From the NCBI GenBank assembly GCA_026004615.1, contig BPJM01000011.1, positions 1-64,000 of the forward strand: a stretch of DNA of 64,000 bases, in the 5' to 3' direction. Shown piece by piece: positions 28,152 to 37,379 of this stretch. The notes beneath the pieces were generated by a model, which was given only the letters and a program-made list of their open reading frames with translations, was not told where the DNA came from and did not search any database. The DNA comes from Planctomycetota bacterium. GTDB taxonomy: Bacteria > Planctomycetota > J058 > J103. How positions within the stretch are numbered: position 1 is the first letter of the stretch; each line of letters starts with the position of its first letter. The position numbers and the translations under genes are program-made.

Positions 28152-29155
28152 GCGGCCGCGGTCCCGGCCTGGTCGAGCCGCGGCCCGGCCCCGGCGCCGG
28201 GTGCGCCCCGCTCGCCGGCGCAGCCACCCCGGACGGTGGGCCGCCATGGGGAAGGAAGCGCGGGGGCGGTGCCGCGCGCCGGCGGCTGCTCGATCGGACC
28301 ATCCGGCGCCTGCTGCTGGGGGCGGCCGCCACCGCCATCCTCGCGGTCGCGCTCATCTTCGTCTTCCTGGCGCGCGAGGGCCTGCCCGCGCTGGCCGAGG
28401 TACCGCTGGCCAATCTGCTCGGCACGCGCTGGCAGCCCACTTCGAGCGTCGAGAAGGCGTTCGGGCTGTTGCCGCTGCTCAACGGCACGCTGCTGGTCAC
28501 CGTGTGCGCGATCGGACTCGCCCTGCCCTTCGGCGTCGGCGGCGCGCTCTACCTGGCGGAGTTCGCCCGTCCGGCGGAGCGCGAGCTGCTCAAGCCGCTG
28601 CTCGAGCTGCTGGCGGCGGTGCCTTCGGTGGTGCTCGGCTTCTTCGGCCTGGTGGTGGTGGGGCCGGCCATCAAGCAGCTGTTCGGGCTTGCCGACGGGC
28701 TGAACGCGCTGACCGGCGGGGTGCTGCTCGCTCTCATGGCGACGCCGACCATCCTGTCGATCGCCGAGGATGCGCTGCGCGCGGTCCCGGCCAGCTACCG
28801 CGAGGCCTCGCTGGCGCTCGGTGCGAGCGCCTGGACGACGACCTGGCGGGTGGTCCTGCCGGCGGCAGCACCGGGCGTGCTGGCGGCGGTGCTGTTGGGG
28901 TTCGGGCGCGCGATCGGGGAGACGATGGCGGTGCTCATGGTGACCGGCAATGCGGCGCAGCTCACGCTCTCGCCGCTGGAGTCGGTCCGGACCATGACCG
29001 CCACGATCGCCAACGAGATGGGCGAGGTGGTCTACGGCGACACCCATTACCACGTGTTGTTCCTGGTAGGCCTGGTCCTGCTGGCTATGACGCTGGCCGT
29101 CAACCTCGGTGCGCGCCGGCTGCTGGTCCGGCGCGCCGACTCGAGGACGCGCTGA
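28148..29155 (+). CDS. pstC: phosphate ABC transporter permease PstC
   Basis: 335 residues. A Gly/Pro/Arg-rich cytoplasmic head of about 45 residues is followed by six predicted helices. The permease signature is REASLALGASAWTTTWRVVLP (EAA loop), followed by GFGRAIGETMAVLMVTGN. GTG 28148 overlaps the pstS stop by four bases. Forms the membrane channel with PstA. Confidence 0.92.
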   Translation: MSGRGPGLVEPRPGPGAGCAPLAGAATPDGGPPWGRKRGGGAARRRLLDRTIRRLLLGAAATAILAVALIFVFLAREGLPALAEVPLANLLGTRWQPTSSVEKAFGLLPLLNGTLLVTVCAIGLALPFGVGGALYLAEFARPAERELLKPLLELLAAVPSVVLGFFGLVVVGPAIKQLFGLADGLNALTGGVLLALMATPTILSIAEDALRAVPASYREASLALGASAWTTTWRVVLPAAAPGVLAAVLLGFGRAIGETMAVLMVTGNAAQLTLSPLESVRTMTATIANEMGEVVYGDTHYHVLFLVGLVLLAMTLAVNLGARRLLVRRADSRTR

Positions 29156-29156
29156 G

Positions 29157-30026
29157 ATGAACGGCGGAATGCGTCGCGGTGCGCGCCGCGCCGCCGAGCG
29201 GATCGCGATCTGGGGGCTGCGGGGGCTGGTCTATCTCTTGCTCGGCGCCGCCGCCTACGTGCTGGGCGATCTGATCTGGCACGGCGCCGGCGCACTCTCC
29301 TGGGAGTTCCTCACCGCCGAACCTGTGGACGGCGGGGTGCGGGGGGGCATCTTCCCGGCGATCGTCGGCACGCTCTGGCTGGTGCTCGGTACCGCTGCGG
29401 TAGCCCTGCCAGTCGGCATGGCCGCTGCGGTCTACCTCTCGGAGTACGCACGCGAGGGCCGGTTGACGAGCTGGATCCGGGTGGCGATCGTGACCCTGGC
29501 GGGGGTGCCGTCGGTGGTATTCGGGTTGTTTGGCCTGGGGCTGTTCGTGATCTTCTTCGGCTTCGGGGCCTCCGTCCTGGCCGGCAGTCTCACCCTCGCT
29601 CTGCTGATCCTGCCGGTGATCATCGTCGCCAGCGAGGAAGCGCTGCGCGCAGTGCCGCAGTCGTTGCGCGAGGGGAGCCTAGCGCTGGGCGCGACGCCGT
29701 GGCAGACCATCTGGTACAACGTGTTGCCGTGCGCCCTGCCGGGCATGCTCACCGGCTCGATCCTGGGCATCGCCCGCGCTGCCGGGGAGACGGCGCCGAT
29801 CCTGTTCACCGCCGCCGCGTTCTACCTCCCCGAGCTACCGGGCTCGGTGTTCGACCAGGTGATGGCGCTGCCCTACCACCTGTATATCCTCGCCACCCAG
29901 CATCCCGACCCGGCCGCCCGCCCCATGCAGTACGGCACGGCGCTGGTGCTGGTGGGGCTGGTGCTGGGGCTGAACGCGTTTGCTATCCTGTGGCGCAACC
30001 GCTTCCGCCGCCGCTATCGGTTGTGA
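29157..30026 (+). CDS. pstA: phosphate ABC transporter permease PstA
   Basis: 289 residues and six predicted helices. The conserved EAA loop is [20 protein letters not shown], followed by [34 protein letters not shown] precedes it. ATG 29157 comes one base after the pstC stop. Partner of PstC in the Pst transporter. Confidence 0.93.
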   Translation: MNGGMRRGARRAAERIAIWGLRGLVYLLLGAAAYVLGDLIWHGAGALSWEFLTAEPVDGGVRGGIFPAIVGTLWLVLGTAAVALPVGMAAAVYLSEYAREGRLTSWIRVAIVTLAGVPSVVFGLFGLGLFVIFFGFGASVLAGSLTLALLILPVIIVASEEALRAVPQSLREGSLALGATPWQTIWYNVLPCALPGMLTGSILGIARAAGETAPILFTAAAFYLPELPGSVFDQVMALPYHLYILATQHPDPAARPMQYGTALVLVGLVLGLNAFAILWRNRFRRRYRL

Positions 30027-30057
30027 ACCGTTCGCCGAAGAAAAGGTGCTTGCGACC

Positions 30058-30873
30058 ATGTCCCCCACCGATCGGCTTCGCCCCGCAGTGAGCAGCCCCC
30101 TCCCTCGGAGCGCGGCGCCCCGGACGAAGATCGAGGTCCAGGGGCTGGATTTCTTCTACGGCGACAAGCAGGTGCTGTTCGACCTCCACATGGCGATCCC
30201 CGAGCACCGCGTCACCGCGCTGATCGGGCCGTCGGGCTGCGGCAAGTCGACCTTCTTGCGCACCCTCAACCGCATGAACGAGATCATCGAGGGCGCGCGC
30301 ATGCGGGGGCGGGTGCTGTTGGACGGGCAGGACATCTACGACCGCAGCGTCGACGTCGTCGAGCTGCGGCGCCGCGTCGGCATGGTGTTCCAGCGGTCCA
30401 ACCCCTTCCCCAAGTCGATCTTCGACAATGTGGCCTACGGTCCGCGGGTGCACGGCGAGCGCGACCGGACGCGGCTGGCCGAGATCGTCGAGCGCTCGCT
30501 GCGGCGGGCTGCGCTCTGGGATGAGGTGGCAGAGCGGCTCGACGACTCGGCCATGAACCTGAGCGGCGGCCAGCAGCAGCGGCTGTGCATCGCGCGCGCT
30601 CTGGCGACCGATCCCGAGGTGCTGCTCATGGACGAGCCGGCCTCCGCCCTCGACCCCAAGGCGACGGCGGCCATCGAGGACCTGATCTACGAGCTCAAGG
30701 AGAACTACACCATCGTCATCGTGACCCACAACATGCAGCAGGCGGCGCGCGTCTCCGACCGGACGGCCTTCTTCTACGAGGGCCGGCTCGTCGAGTACGG
30801 CGAGACCGAGCAGGTCTTCACCCGCCCGCGCAACCGGCGCACCGAGGACTACGTGACGGGGAGGTTCGGCTAG
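30058..30873 (+). CDS. pstB: phosphate ABC transporter ATP-binding protein PstB
   Basis: 271 residues. The ATPase shows Walker [10 protein letters not shown], the PstB-type [12 protein letters not shown]-loop [12 protein letters not shown], signature LSGGQQQR, Walker [14 protein letters not shown] and switch His in VTHNMQQA. The first 27 residues are a loosely conserved leader. ATG 30058 follows GAAGAAAAGG. Its stop overlaps the phoU GTG. Confidence 0.95.
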   Translation: MSPTDRLRPAVSSPLPRSAAPRTKIEVQGLDFFYGDKQVLFDLHMAIPEHRVTALIGPSGCGKSTFLRTLNRMNEIIEGARMRGRVLLDGQDIYDRSVDVVELRRRVGMVFQRSNPFPKSIFDNVAYGPRVHGERDRTRLAEIVERSLRRAALWDEVAERLDDSAMNLSGGQQQRLCIARALATDPEVLLMDEPASALDPKATAAIEDLIYELKENYTIVIVTHNMQQAARVSDRTAFFYEGRLVEYGETEQVFTRPRNRRTEDYVTGRFG

Positions 30874-31574
30874 TGTCCAAGCACCTGGCGCGCGACCTGG
30901 AACGGCTGAACCGCGACCTGCTCACGCTCGGCGCCATGGTCGAGGAGGCGACCAACAAGGCCATCACCGCCTTCGTCGACCGGCGCGCAGAGCTGGCGGA
31001 GCAGGTGCGGGCGGGCGACGAGGCCATCGACGACTTCGAGATCCAGGTCGAGGTCGAATGCCTCAAGATCCTGGCGCTCCACCAGCCGGTGGCGCAGGAT
31101 CTCCGCTACATCGTCGCCGTGCTCAAGGTGAACAACGACCTGGAGCGCATCGGCGACCATGCGCTGGCCATCGCGGAACGGGCCGCCTCGCTCCTCGCCC
31201 ACCCGCCGATCGAGCTGGTGGCCGACATCGCGGGCATGGCTGAAAAGGTGCGCCAGATGGTGCGCAGCAGCCTCGATGCGCTGGTCAACCGCGACACCGC
31301 GCTGGCGCGTCAGGTGCTGGAGATGGACGACGAGATCGACCGGGTCCACCAGCAGATGTTCGGCGCGGTCCAGGACGCCATCCGCCGGGATCTCTCGGTC
31401 ATCGAGCCCGCCATCCAGCATCTTTCGGTCTCCCGCCACCTGGAACGGATCGCCGATCTGGCGACCAACATCGCCGAGGACGTGGTCTTCCTGGTCGAGG
31501 GGGAGGTCATCCGGCACGGCCATGCCTCGCAGCCACCCACCGCGGCGGAGGCCTCCTCCGGCTCCGGCCCGTAG
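30873..31574 (+). CDS. phoU: phosphate transport system accessory protein PhoU
   Basis: 233 residues of two repeated three-helix bundles. The metal-binding E/D-rich motifs are visible: ALHQPVAQDLRYIVAVLKVNNDLERIGDHA in the first half and the parallel LSVSRHLERIADLATNIAEDV in the second. It links Pst transport to PhoR signalling. The GTG start shares one base with the pstB TAG. Last gene of the pst operon. Confidence 0.93.
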   Translation: MSKHLARDLERLNRDLLTLGAMVEEATNKAITAFVDRRAELAEQVRAGDEAIDDFEIQVEVECLKILALHQPVAQDLRYIVAVLKVNNDLERIGDHALAIAERAASLLAHPPIELVADIAGMAEKVRQMVRSSLDALVNRDTALARQVLEMDDEIDRVHQQMFGAVQDAIRRDLSVIEPAIQHLSVSRHLERIADLATNIAEDVVFLVEGEVIRHGHASQPPTAAEASSGSGP

Positions 31575-31617
31575 CGGCCCGGCGCGCCCGGCCCGCCTGG
31601 GTCACCCCGCCGGGCCG
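31575..31617 (+). terminator. possible hairpin after phoU
   Basis: Directly after the phoU stop, CGGCCCGGC (31575-31583) can pair with GCCGGGCCG (31609-31617), a nine-base GC stem with a 25-base loop. There is no T run, so it would be at best an atypical terminator or 3'-end stabiliser. Confidence 0.3.
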
Positions 31618-31735
31618 CCCGCTCGGCTGCCGCCCGGCGAGCGCGCCGGCCCGCTGCCGCCACGAGCGCTGACACCCGCTGCCCTCTTGCCCGTCCCATG
31701 CTGAGGGTGCTGCCCCGTGCCTGCCGCGAGGGAGG

Positions 31736-31765
31736 TTGTCGAACGAGACCCCTGGAGGGTACAAT
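31736..31765 (+). promoter_or_regulatory. sigma70-like promoter before the methyltransferase gene
   Basis: TTGTCG (31736-31741), 18-base spacer, TACAAT (31760-31765), ending 58 bases before the GTG of the next gene. Both boxes match in five or four of six positions, and the site falls in the only gap between the pst operon and this gene. Confidence 0.5.
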
Positions 31766-31823
31766 CGTGCGCTTTTCGAGGGCGTGAGCTTCGGCGGAAC
31801 GGAGACGGCGAAGAGGTGGGACC

Positions 31824-32465
31824 GTGCGAGGGTGGATCTACGATCGGACGCTGCGTCCGCTGACCGCGAAGTGGTACAAATTGGTTCTGGAGCGGCTGGA
31901 GCCCGGCTCCCACCTGCTCGACGTCGGGATCGGCACCGGCGGCGCGCTGGCCCGCAACGCGGACGTGGTGCGCGCGCGCAACCTGCGCATCACGGGCGTC
32001 GACATCGACGCCGACTATCTCAGGCGGTGCCGCCGCCTGCTCCGCCGGGTCGGGCTCGAGGACCGGGTCGAGGTGCTGCACCGCTCGATCCTGGAGCACG
32101 GGGGCGGCCCCTATGATGCCGCCTACTTCAGCGCCAGCTTCATGCTCATGCCGGAGCCGGTCGCGGTGCTGCGCCACGTCATGCGGCTCCTCCAGCCCGA
32201 GGCGCGCATCTACTTCACGCAGACGTTTTCCGACAAGCGCTCGCGCTTCCTGGAGTGGGCCAAGCCCCGCCTGCACAAGATCACGACCATGCACTTCGGC
32301 CGCGTCACCTACGAGGCCGACTTCCGCCAGGCGCTGGCCGAGGCGGGGGTGGAGCTGCTGGAGCTGACGACGCTCAAGCAGATCGGCAAGATGAGCCACC
32401 GGCTCGCGGTCGCCCGGCTCGGCGCCGGCCCCGGCGTGCGCGAGCCGCAGCGCACCCTCGCCTAG
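31824..32465 (+). CDS. class I SAM-dependent methyltransferase
   Basis: 213 residues. The Rossmann-type SAM fold shows motif I LLDVGIGTGGALARN, an acidic end of beta-2 in ITGVDIDADYL, and a later strand with AYFSASFMLMPEP. The N-terminal WIYDRTLRPLTAKWYKLVLERL resembles small ubiquinone/menaquinone-type or phospholipid N-methyltransferase relatives, but the substrate is not identifiable. GTG 31824 is preceded by AGAGGTGGG. It appears monocistronic behind its own promoter. Confidence 0.75.
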   Translation: MRGWIYDRTLRPLTAKWYKLVLERLEPGSHLLDVGIGTGGALARNADVVRARNLRITGVDIDADYLRRCRRLLRRVGLEDRVEVLHRSILEHGGGPYDAAYFSASFMLMPEPVAVLRHVMRLLQPEARIYFTQTFSDKRSRFLEWAKPRLHKITTMHFGRVTYEADFRQALAEAGVELLELTTLKQIGKMSHRLAVARLGAGPGVREPQRTLA

Positions 32466-32553
32466 CTGGCGGTCCACCGGCTGGCGCGTCCCGACCCGCG
32501 AGCCGCCGCGCCGGCTGCCCGGCGGCAGGGGGCGGCCTGACCGCCACGAGCGA

Positions 32554-33081
32554 CTAGCGACCGATCCGCCCGCCGCGCCAGTGCCGGTGCCACCCGTAGC
32601 CGTACCGGTAGGAGACCGCAGGGGGACAATAGCGCGGCGCGACGTACACGCGCGTGTGCACCGGCGGCACGACGACCCGCACCGGGTGGTGCAGCACCAG
32701 CGAGCGCACGCAGAGCCGGCAGTCCGCCGGGTGGGGATAGGCATACCAGGCCCCGTGCCAGAAGTAGTGGCCGCACCCCGGACCGTGCACGTGCACCCGC
32801 ACCGCCGGCAGCCTCAGGTGCACGCTGGTGTGCACGGCCTCGCCCCCCGCCTCGATACGGTGGTGCACCACGCCGATCTCCGCCGCACAGATCGCGCAGT
32901 CCGCCGGGTGCGGCACCGCGCGCCAGGCACCGTGCCAGTAGTAGTGCCCGCAGCCGTAGCCGTGCACGTGCACGTGAGCGGCCGGTGCCGGGACCTCGTA
33001 CGCCACGTGCCAGGCGCAGCCGCTCGCCGCCGCGGCCAGCAGGAGCGCCGCCGCGATCCCGATCCCGACCGCCCGCCTCAT
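32554..33081 (-). CDS. His/Cys/Tyr-rich lipoprotein with a duplicated module
   Basis: 175 residues from ATG 33081 (GGAGGTGGAG upstream on its strand). The signal peptide ends at a lipobox with Cys22 (AAAASGC). The mature part contains the same module twice, 59 residues apart: HVHGYGCGHYYWHGAW...PHPADCAIC (38-65) and HVHGPGCGHYFWHGAW...PHPADCRLC (97-124). Each carries a Cys, a His cluster and a CxxC. The tail is Tyr/Arg/His-rich. The composition suggests metal binding at the cell surface or in the periplasm. I do not recognise a family. Confidence 0.75.
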   Translation of the reverse strand: MRRAVGIGIAAALLLAAAASGCAWHVAYEVPAPAAHVHVHGYGCGHYYWHGAWRAVPHPADCAICAAEIGVVHHRIEAGGEAVHTSVHLRLPAVRVHVHGPGCGHYFWHGAWYAYPHPADCRLCVRSLVLHHPVRVVVPPVHTRVYVAPRYCPPAVSYRYGYGWHRHWRGGRIGR

Positions 33082-33498
33082 GCTCCACCTCCCCGCCCGG
33101 CCCGCCCTCGCCGCGAGCTTGCCCGCCGGGCCGCCGGGTCCACCGCTACTTGTACTTGGACGCGCCCGGGACCCCATTGTTCAGCTGCCCGGTGGGACCT
33201 CCGGGCCCCGTCCCGCCCGAACGCCACCCCTCCACCCTAGCTCGGCCCGGCCGGCCCCGCCACTGGCGGGCGAGCGCTTCGCGGCCGCCCTCCGAGGCGG
33301 TGCCAGCGGCCCCCGCGGCCGATCCCAGGCTCGCGTCGGGCTGCCCCACCCCCTGGCGCCCCCTGCTGCGCTGCTCGCCCCACCGCGCCCGATCGGCCCC
33401 CGCCCCGCCGCCGCGACGCGGCGTCCTCCCGCGAGGTCGCCGGACAGGGCCCCGAGCCCGCGCGGGCGGCCCGCTGCCCCGCGTATCATGACGCCCTG
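33082..33498. other. divergent intergenic region without a visible gene
   Basis: 417 bases between the divergent lipoprotein and endonuclease V genes. The sequence is C/G-rich, with only the segment at about 33140-33185 less so. No convincing promoter, RNA gene or protein-coding frame was recognised. Confidence 0.45.
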
Positions 33499-34197
33499 GT
33501 GGCTCCGGCGATCGGGAGAGCCGAGGCGGTGCTCGAGCACAGCTGGGAGCTGACGCCGGCCCAGGCCGCGGAGCTGCAGCGCGAGCTGGCGCGCAAGGTC
33601 GAACGCCGCGACCGCCTCGGGCGGCTACGGCGTGTGGCCGGCGTCGACGTGGCGTACGGCGGACGCGGCCGGCACGCGCGCGCGCGCGCGGCGGTGGTGG
33701 TGCTCTCGTTTCCGGAGCTGGAGCTGTTGGAGCAGGCGGTCGCCGAGCTGCCCGGGGCCTTCCCCTACGTCCCCGGCCTGCTCTCGTTCCGGGAGAGCCC
33801 GGCGGCGCTCGCAGTGCTCCGGCAGCTGTCCAGGCCGCCGGATCTGCTCATGTGCGACGCGCACGGCTACGCTCACCCGCGCCGGTTCGGCCTGGCCTGC
33901 CACCTGGGCCTGCTGACCGGACTGCCGAGCGTCGGCGTCGCCAAGTCGCGGCTGTGCGGCGAGCACGGCGAGCCGGGCCTGGAGCGGGGCTCGTGGACGC
34001 CGTTGCGCGAAGGCGGCGAGACGATCGGTGCGGTGGTGCGCACGCGCACCGGCGTCCGGCCGGTCTACGTCTCGATCGGCCACCGCGTCAGTTTGCGGAC
34101 GGCCATCCGCCTGGTGCTCGCATGCGCCCCGCGCTACCGCCTGCCCGAGACGACCCGCCGCGCCGACCGGCTGGCCGCGCTCGCCCCGCGGGCCTGA
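33499..34197 (+). CDS. nfi: endonuclease V (deoxyinosine 3'-endonuclease)
   Basis: 232 residues, the usual size. Repairs deaminated bases by nicking DNA one nucleotide 3' of inosine. Family motifs with catalytic acids: [10 protein letters not shown] (first Asp), [14 protein letters not shown] with the conserved PYxPGxLxFRE strand, [16 protein letters not shown] (second Asp and His) and GVAKSRLCG. The start is GTG 33499; another possible start lies further in, ahead of [10 protein letters not shown]. Confidence 0.93.
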   Translation: MAPAIGRAEAVLEHSWELTPAQAAELQRELARKVERRDRLGRLRRVAGVDVAYGGRGRHARARAAVVVLSFPELELLEQAVAELPGAFPYVPGLLSFRESPAALAVLRQLSRPPDLLMCDAHGYAHPRRFGLACHLGLLTGLPSVGVAKSRLCGEHGEPGLERGSWTPLREGGETIGAVVRTRTGVRPVYVSIGHRVSLRTAIRLVLACAPRYRLPETTRRADRLAALAPRA

Positions 34198-34399
34198 GCC
34201 CCCACGTGCCCCGGGGCACACCGGCGGGCAGCGCGCCCGCGGCTGGCGCCGCGGCGTCGGCCAGCGGCGCCGGGTGGCCTCCGCCCGCCCCCCGCTCACC
34301 GCAGCGCCCGGTTGACCAGCGGCGCATCCCCGTGGTACGGAGGAGGGTGCCTCGGCGAACGCCGGCCGTTGCGAGCCCACGGGGGAGAATGAGGATCCC

Positions 34400-36697
34400 A
34401 TGAGCGTGGAAGGCCTGCGGCAGCCAGGAGCCATGGGAGCGGAGCCGGGCGCGCCCCTGCCCTCCGAGCCCCTCGGTTCACCGCCCCCCGGCCCGGGCGC
34501 GCCGGCCCTGCGCGAGCCCCTGCTCGCGGCGGAGGAGGATCTGCAGGCGGTCGCGCGAGGCGAGCGGACGCTGGGGCTGGGCGCGCGCGGCACCGCGGTC
34601 GCATCCCTGCAGCGCGCGCTGCGCCGCCTGGGCTACGGTCAGGGACCGGCCGAGAGCGGCCAGATCTATGGCCGCTCGCTCGAGCGGCTCGTCGCCGCGT
34701 TTCAACGCCGGCACGGTCTGGAGCCGACAGGTGCGGTGGACCGCGCGACCCTGTTCGCCATCGAAGCGGCACTGCTGCAGCTGCCTGCGGAGACCGCTCG
34801 GGACGCGACCACGGGCGGCCGCTCCCTAAGCCCGCGCGAGGTCCAACCGTCGCGCCTGCCCGGCCTGCCGGGCCCGCCCGGCTTCTTGCGCGGCGACCTC
34901 GTGGTCGAGCGGCCGGCGGATCTGGCGCGGCTCGAGGGCGTCACGGTGCTGGACGGCTCCTTGACGATCCGCGGTCCCCACCTGCGAGCGTCCGATCTCG
35001 AGCCCCTGCGCTCGCTGACCGCGATCACCGGCGATCTGGCGGTCGCGGGAACGCTCGAGCTGTCGGACCTGGACGCGCTGAGCGGGGTGAGCCAGCTCGG
35101 CGGTTCGCTGTGGATCAACGGCAACGCGAGTCTGCGTTCGCTCGCGGGGCTCGCGCAGCTCCGCGTGGGCGGGGCGTTGGTGTCGCTGACCAACAACGCC
35201 TCGCTGGAGTCCTCCGCAGCGCAGCCGCTGGTCGAAGCGCTGGCGGCCAACGGGTTCCGCGGCGCCTTCGACCTCCCGCCGGGCGTGCATGCGCCGCCGG
35301 CTGGCAGCGCGCCGGCGGCGAGCCCCGCCCCCGCACCGGGCCCTGCCACCGCCCCGCCCGCGGGCAGCCCGCCCGCGGGCGCAGCGCCGGCCGGGGAGGA
35401 TAGGGCCGCCGCCGGAGCAGGCGCCGCGGCGGCCACGAGCTCGGTGAGCGCTCCGCAGGCCGTCGATCCGCGCCTGATCCGTCCCGCGGACTGGACGTTC
35501 TTCATCTACCTCAACGCGGACAACTCGCTCGACTCCTATGGCCCGGCAGACCTCAACGAAGCGGAGCTGGTCGGCTCGATCCCGGGCAAGGTCAACGTGT
35601 TCGCCCTGGTCGATCCAGGTTACTCCGCGGGCCGGGCCGGCTGGCCCGCCGAACCCTGCCTCCTCCTCATCCAGAAGGACCCGGAGGGTTCCGAACAGGT
35701 GCGCGGGCTGCAGGTGCGCATCGATCCCGACTCCCGCCTGGGCAAGCTGCTGGCGGAAAGCCGCGGCGCGTTGAACATGGGCGATCCCCGTGTCCTGCGG
35801 GCTGCGATCGAGTTTCTGCGCGAACGCGTCCCTTCGCAGCGCTTCTTGCTGGACCTGTGGGACCACGGCGCGGGTTGGCGCGGCGCGAGCTTCGACGACC
35901 GTCCCCACGACGCGTTGACGCTGCACGACGGCGAACTGAAAGCGGCGCTGAGCGGCCTCAAAGTCGACATCATCTCCGCGGACGCCTGCTACATGGCGAG
36001 CGCCGAGATGGCTGGCCTGGCGGAGGAGCTCGAAGCCTCCTTCCTGGTGGCGAGCGAGGACTACGAACCCGGCCCCGGCTGGAACTACGGCAAGGTCATG
36101 CGCAACGTGGAGCGATTGTTCGAGGAGCACGCCGAGGTCACCGCAGACGCGCTCGCCCGCGCCATCGTCGACGCCTACGAGGGCGAAGGCAACACGCTGT
36201 CGGCCATCGACATCAAGCGCCTGGTGGTCGTCCGCGCGCAACTGGAGGCCCTGGGCGTCGTGCTCATGACGGCGGGCGGGCTCCACGGCAACCCCGCCAT
36301 CCGCCGTTGCTACGAAAGCGCGCGCCGGTTCGGCGGCGACCGCATGGACCTGGGAGACTTCGCCGCTCGTCTCGCGCAGACCTTTCCGCCGGGTCCACTC
36401 CAGGAGGCGGCCGAGCGGCTCCGCGCGGCTATCGCCGAGGTGAGTTACACGCGCAACGCGACCGGGTTCGAACAAGCCACCGGGCTCACCATCCACGCCC
36501 CCACCAGCGCCCTGGACCCGCTATACACGCATCCTGCGGCGCCCTGGCGCGACGGTCGCTGGGTGGACTTCGTCGCGACCGCGACCGCGCCGCCCGATCC
36601 GGACTTCCCGATCCCGCCGTGGGCGCAGCCCGTGCCAGCTCCCGCCGAGCCGGCGGCGGAGGGCGCCGCGAGCAGCGGCGGGGGGCCGCCGCCCTGA
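34400..36697 (+). CDS. clostripain-family (C11) cysteine peptidase with peptidoglycan-binding and L-domain-like regions
   Basis: 765 residues. A Pro-rich head is followed by a peptidoglycan-binding-1 domain (about 55-125: GTAVASLQRALRRLGYG, FQRRHGLEPTGAVDRAT), then a receptor-L/leucine-rich-like solenoid (about 165-270: LEGVTVLDGSLTI, ITGDLAVAGTL, QLGGSLWINGNASL), an Ala/Pro linker (280-350) and a C11 catalytic domain. Catalytic His489 is in LWDHGAGW and Cys530 in SADACYM. No classical signal peptide is seen, although the N-terminal modules suggest cell-wall targeting. ATG 34400 follows GAGAATGAGG. Confidence 0.85.
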   Translation: MSVEGLRQPGAMGAEPGAPLPSEPLGSPPPGPGAPALREPLLAAEEDLQAVARGERTLGLGARGTAVASLQRALRRLGYGQGPAESGQIYGRSLERLVAAFQRRHGLEPTGAVDRATLFAIEAALLQLPAETARDATTGGRSLSPREVQPSRLPGLPGPPGFLRGDLVVERPADLARLEGVTVLDGSLTIRGPHLRASDLEPLRSLTAITGDLAVAGTLELSDLDALSGVSQLGGSLWINGNASLRSLAGLAQLRVGGALVSLTNNASLESSAAQPLVEALAANGFRGAFDLPPGVHAPPAGSAPAASPAPAPGPATAPPAGSPPAGAAPAGEDRAAAGAGAAAATSSVSAPQAVDPRLIRPADWTFFIYLNADNSLDSYGPADLNEAELVGSIPGKVNVFALVDPGYSAGRAGWPAEPCLLLIQKDPEGSEQVRGLQVRIDPDSRLGKLLAESRGALNMGDPRVLRAAIEFLRERVPSQRFLLDLWDHGAGWRGASFDDRPHDALTLHDGELKAALSGLKVDIISADACYMASAEMAGLAEELEASFLVASEDYEPGPGWNYGKVMRNVERLFEEHAEVTADALARAIVDAYEGEGNTLSAIDIKRLVVVRAQLEALGVVLMTAGGLHGNPAIRRCYESARRFGGDRMDLGDFAARLAQTFPPGPLQEAAERLRAAIAEVSYTRNATGFEQATGLTIHAPTSALDPLYTHPAAPWRDGRWVDFVATATAPPDPDFPIPPWAQPVPAPAEPAAEGAASSGGGPPP

Positions 36698-36754
36698 GGG
36701 CGGCGCGGCCGGGAGACGGAGCGACCACCGAGCCTCTGAACGGGAGCCCACGTC

Positions 36755-37375
36755 ATGACGAAGAAGAACGCCACCTGCATGTCGCTGCGCGAGGAGCTGG
36801 AACAGCTCGCGCACGATTTTCAGCATCTCAAGACGGAGCACAACCAGCTCAGCCCGGGCAGCAGCCAGCGCCGCCACCTGGAGGCGAAGATGGCGGAGCT
36901 GGAGCGCAAGTTCACCTCGTTGCTCGAACACTGGATCACCGACCCGGCGGTCCGCGAGGGCTGGCGGCGCCGCTTCCACCACGGCGAGCCCGCCCCGGAC
37001 GAGCCGGCCCTCGAGTCGGGGCTGTTGTTCCGCGGCCGCTCGGACGCCGGCGCCCTGGTGGAACTGCGCCTGGACCGCGAGGGGCGGTGCGAGGTCTGGG
37101 TGGACGGCGAGCTGGTCGGCCGTCACGACGAGCAGCCCCAACTGGATGCGCAGCCCCGGGAAGAGCCCTATGAGCTGTTCGGCTTCCGGCTCTACGAGGA
37201 GTTCGCCGCTGCCCCGGAAGCGCTGGCGGCGCTGGCGGACTACCGCGCCCGGCCCAGCGGTGAACCGCCATGGGAGCACGCGGCGGCGCTGCTCGCCGAC
37301 GGCCTGATCGACCGGCACTTCGCGATCACTCCCCGCGGCCGGCGCGCGCTGGCCACCCTGGCGGCAGGGACCTGA
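36755..37375 (+). CDS. uncharacterised protein with an N-terminal coiled coil
   Basis: 206 residues, cytoplasmic by composition. Residues 10-60 form a likely coiled coil (SLREELEQLAHDFQHLKTEH, MAELERKFTSLLEHW). Residues 85-130 look like a small beta domain (GLLFRGRSDAGALVELRLD), and the C-terminal part is helical, rich in Ala and Arg. No family recognised. It lies 57 bases after the C11 peptidase and 4 bases before the NagB-like gene, so it is probably co-transcribed with both. Confidence 0.65.
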   Translation: MTKKNATCMSLREELEQLAHDFQHLKTEHNQLSPGSSQRRHLEAKMAELERKFTSLLEHWITDPAVREGWRRRFHHGEPAPDEPALESGLLFRGRSDAGALVELRLDREGRCEVWVDGELVGRHDEQPQLDAQPREEPYELFGFRLYEEFAAAPEALAALADYRARPSGEPPWEHAAALLADGLIDRHFAITPRGRRALATLAAGT

Positions 37376-37379
37376 GCGC

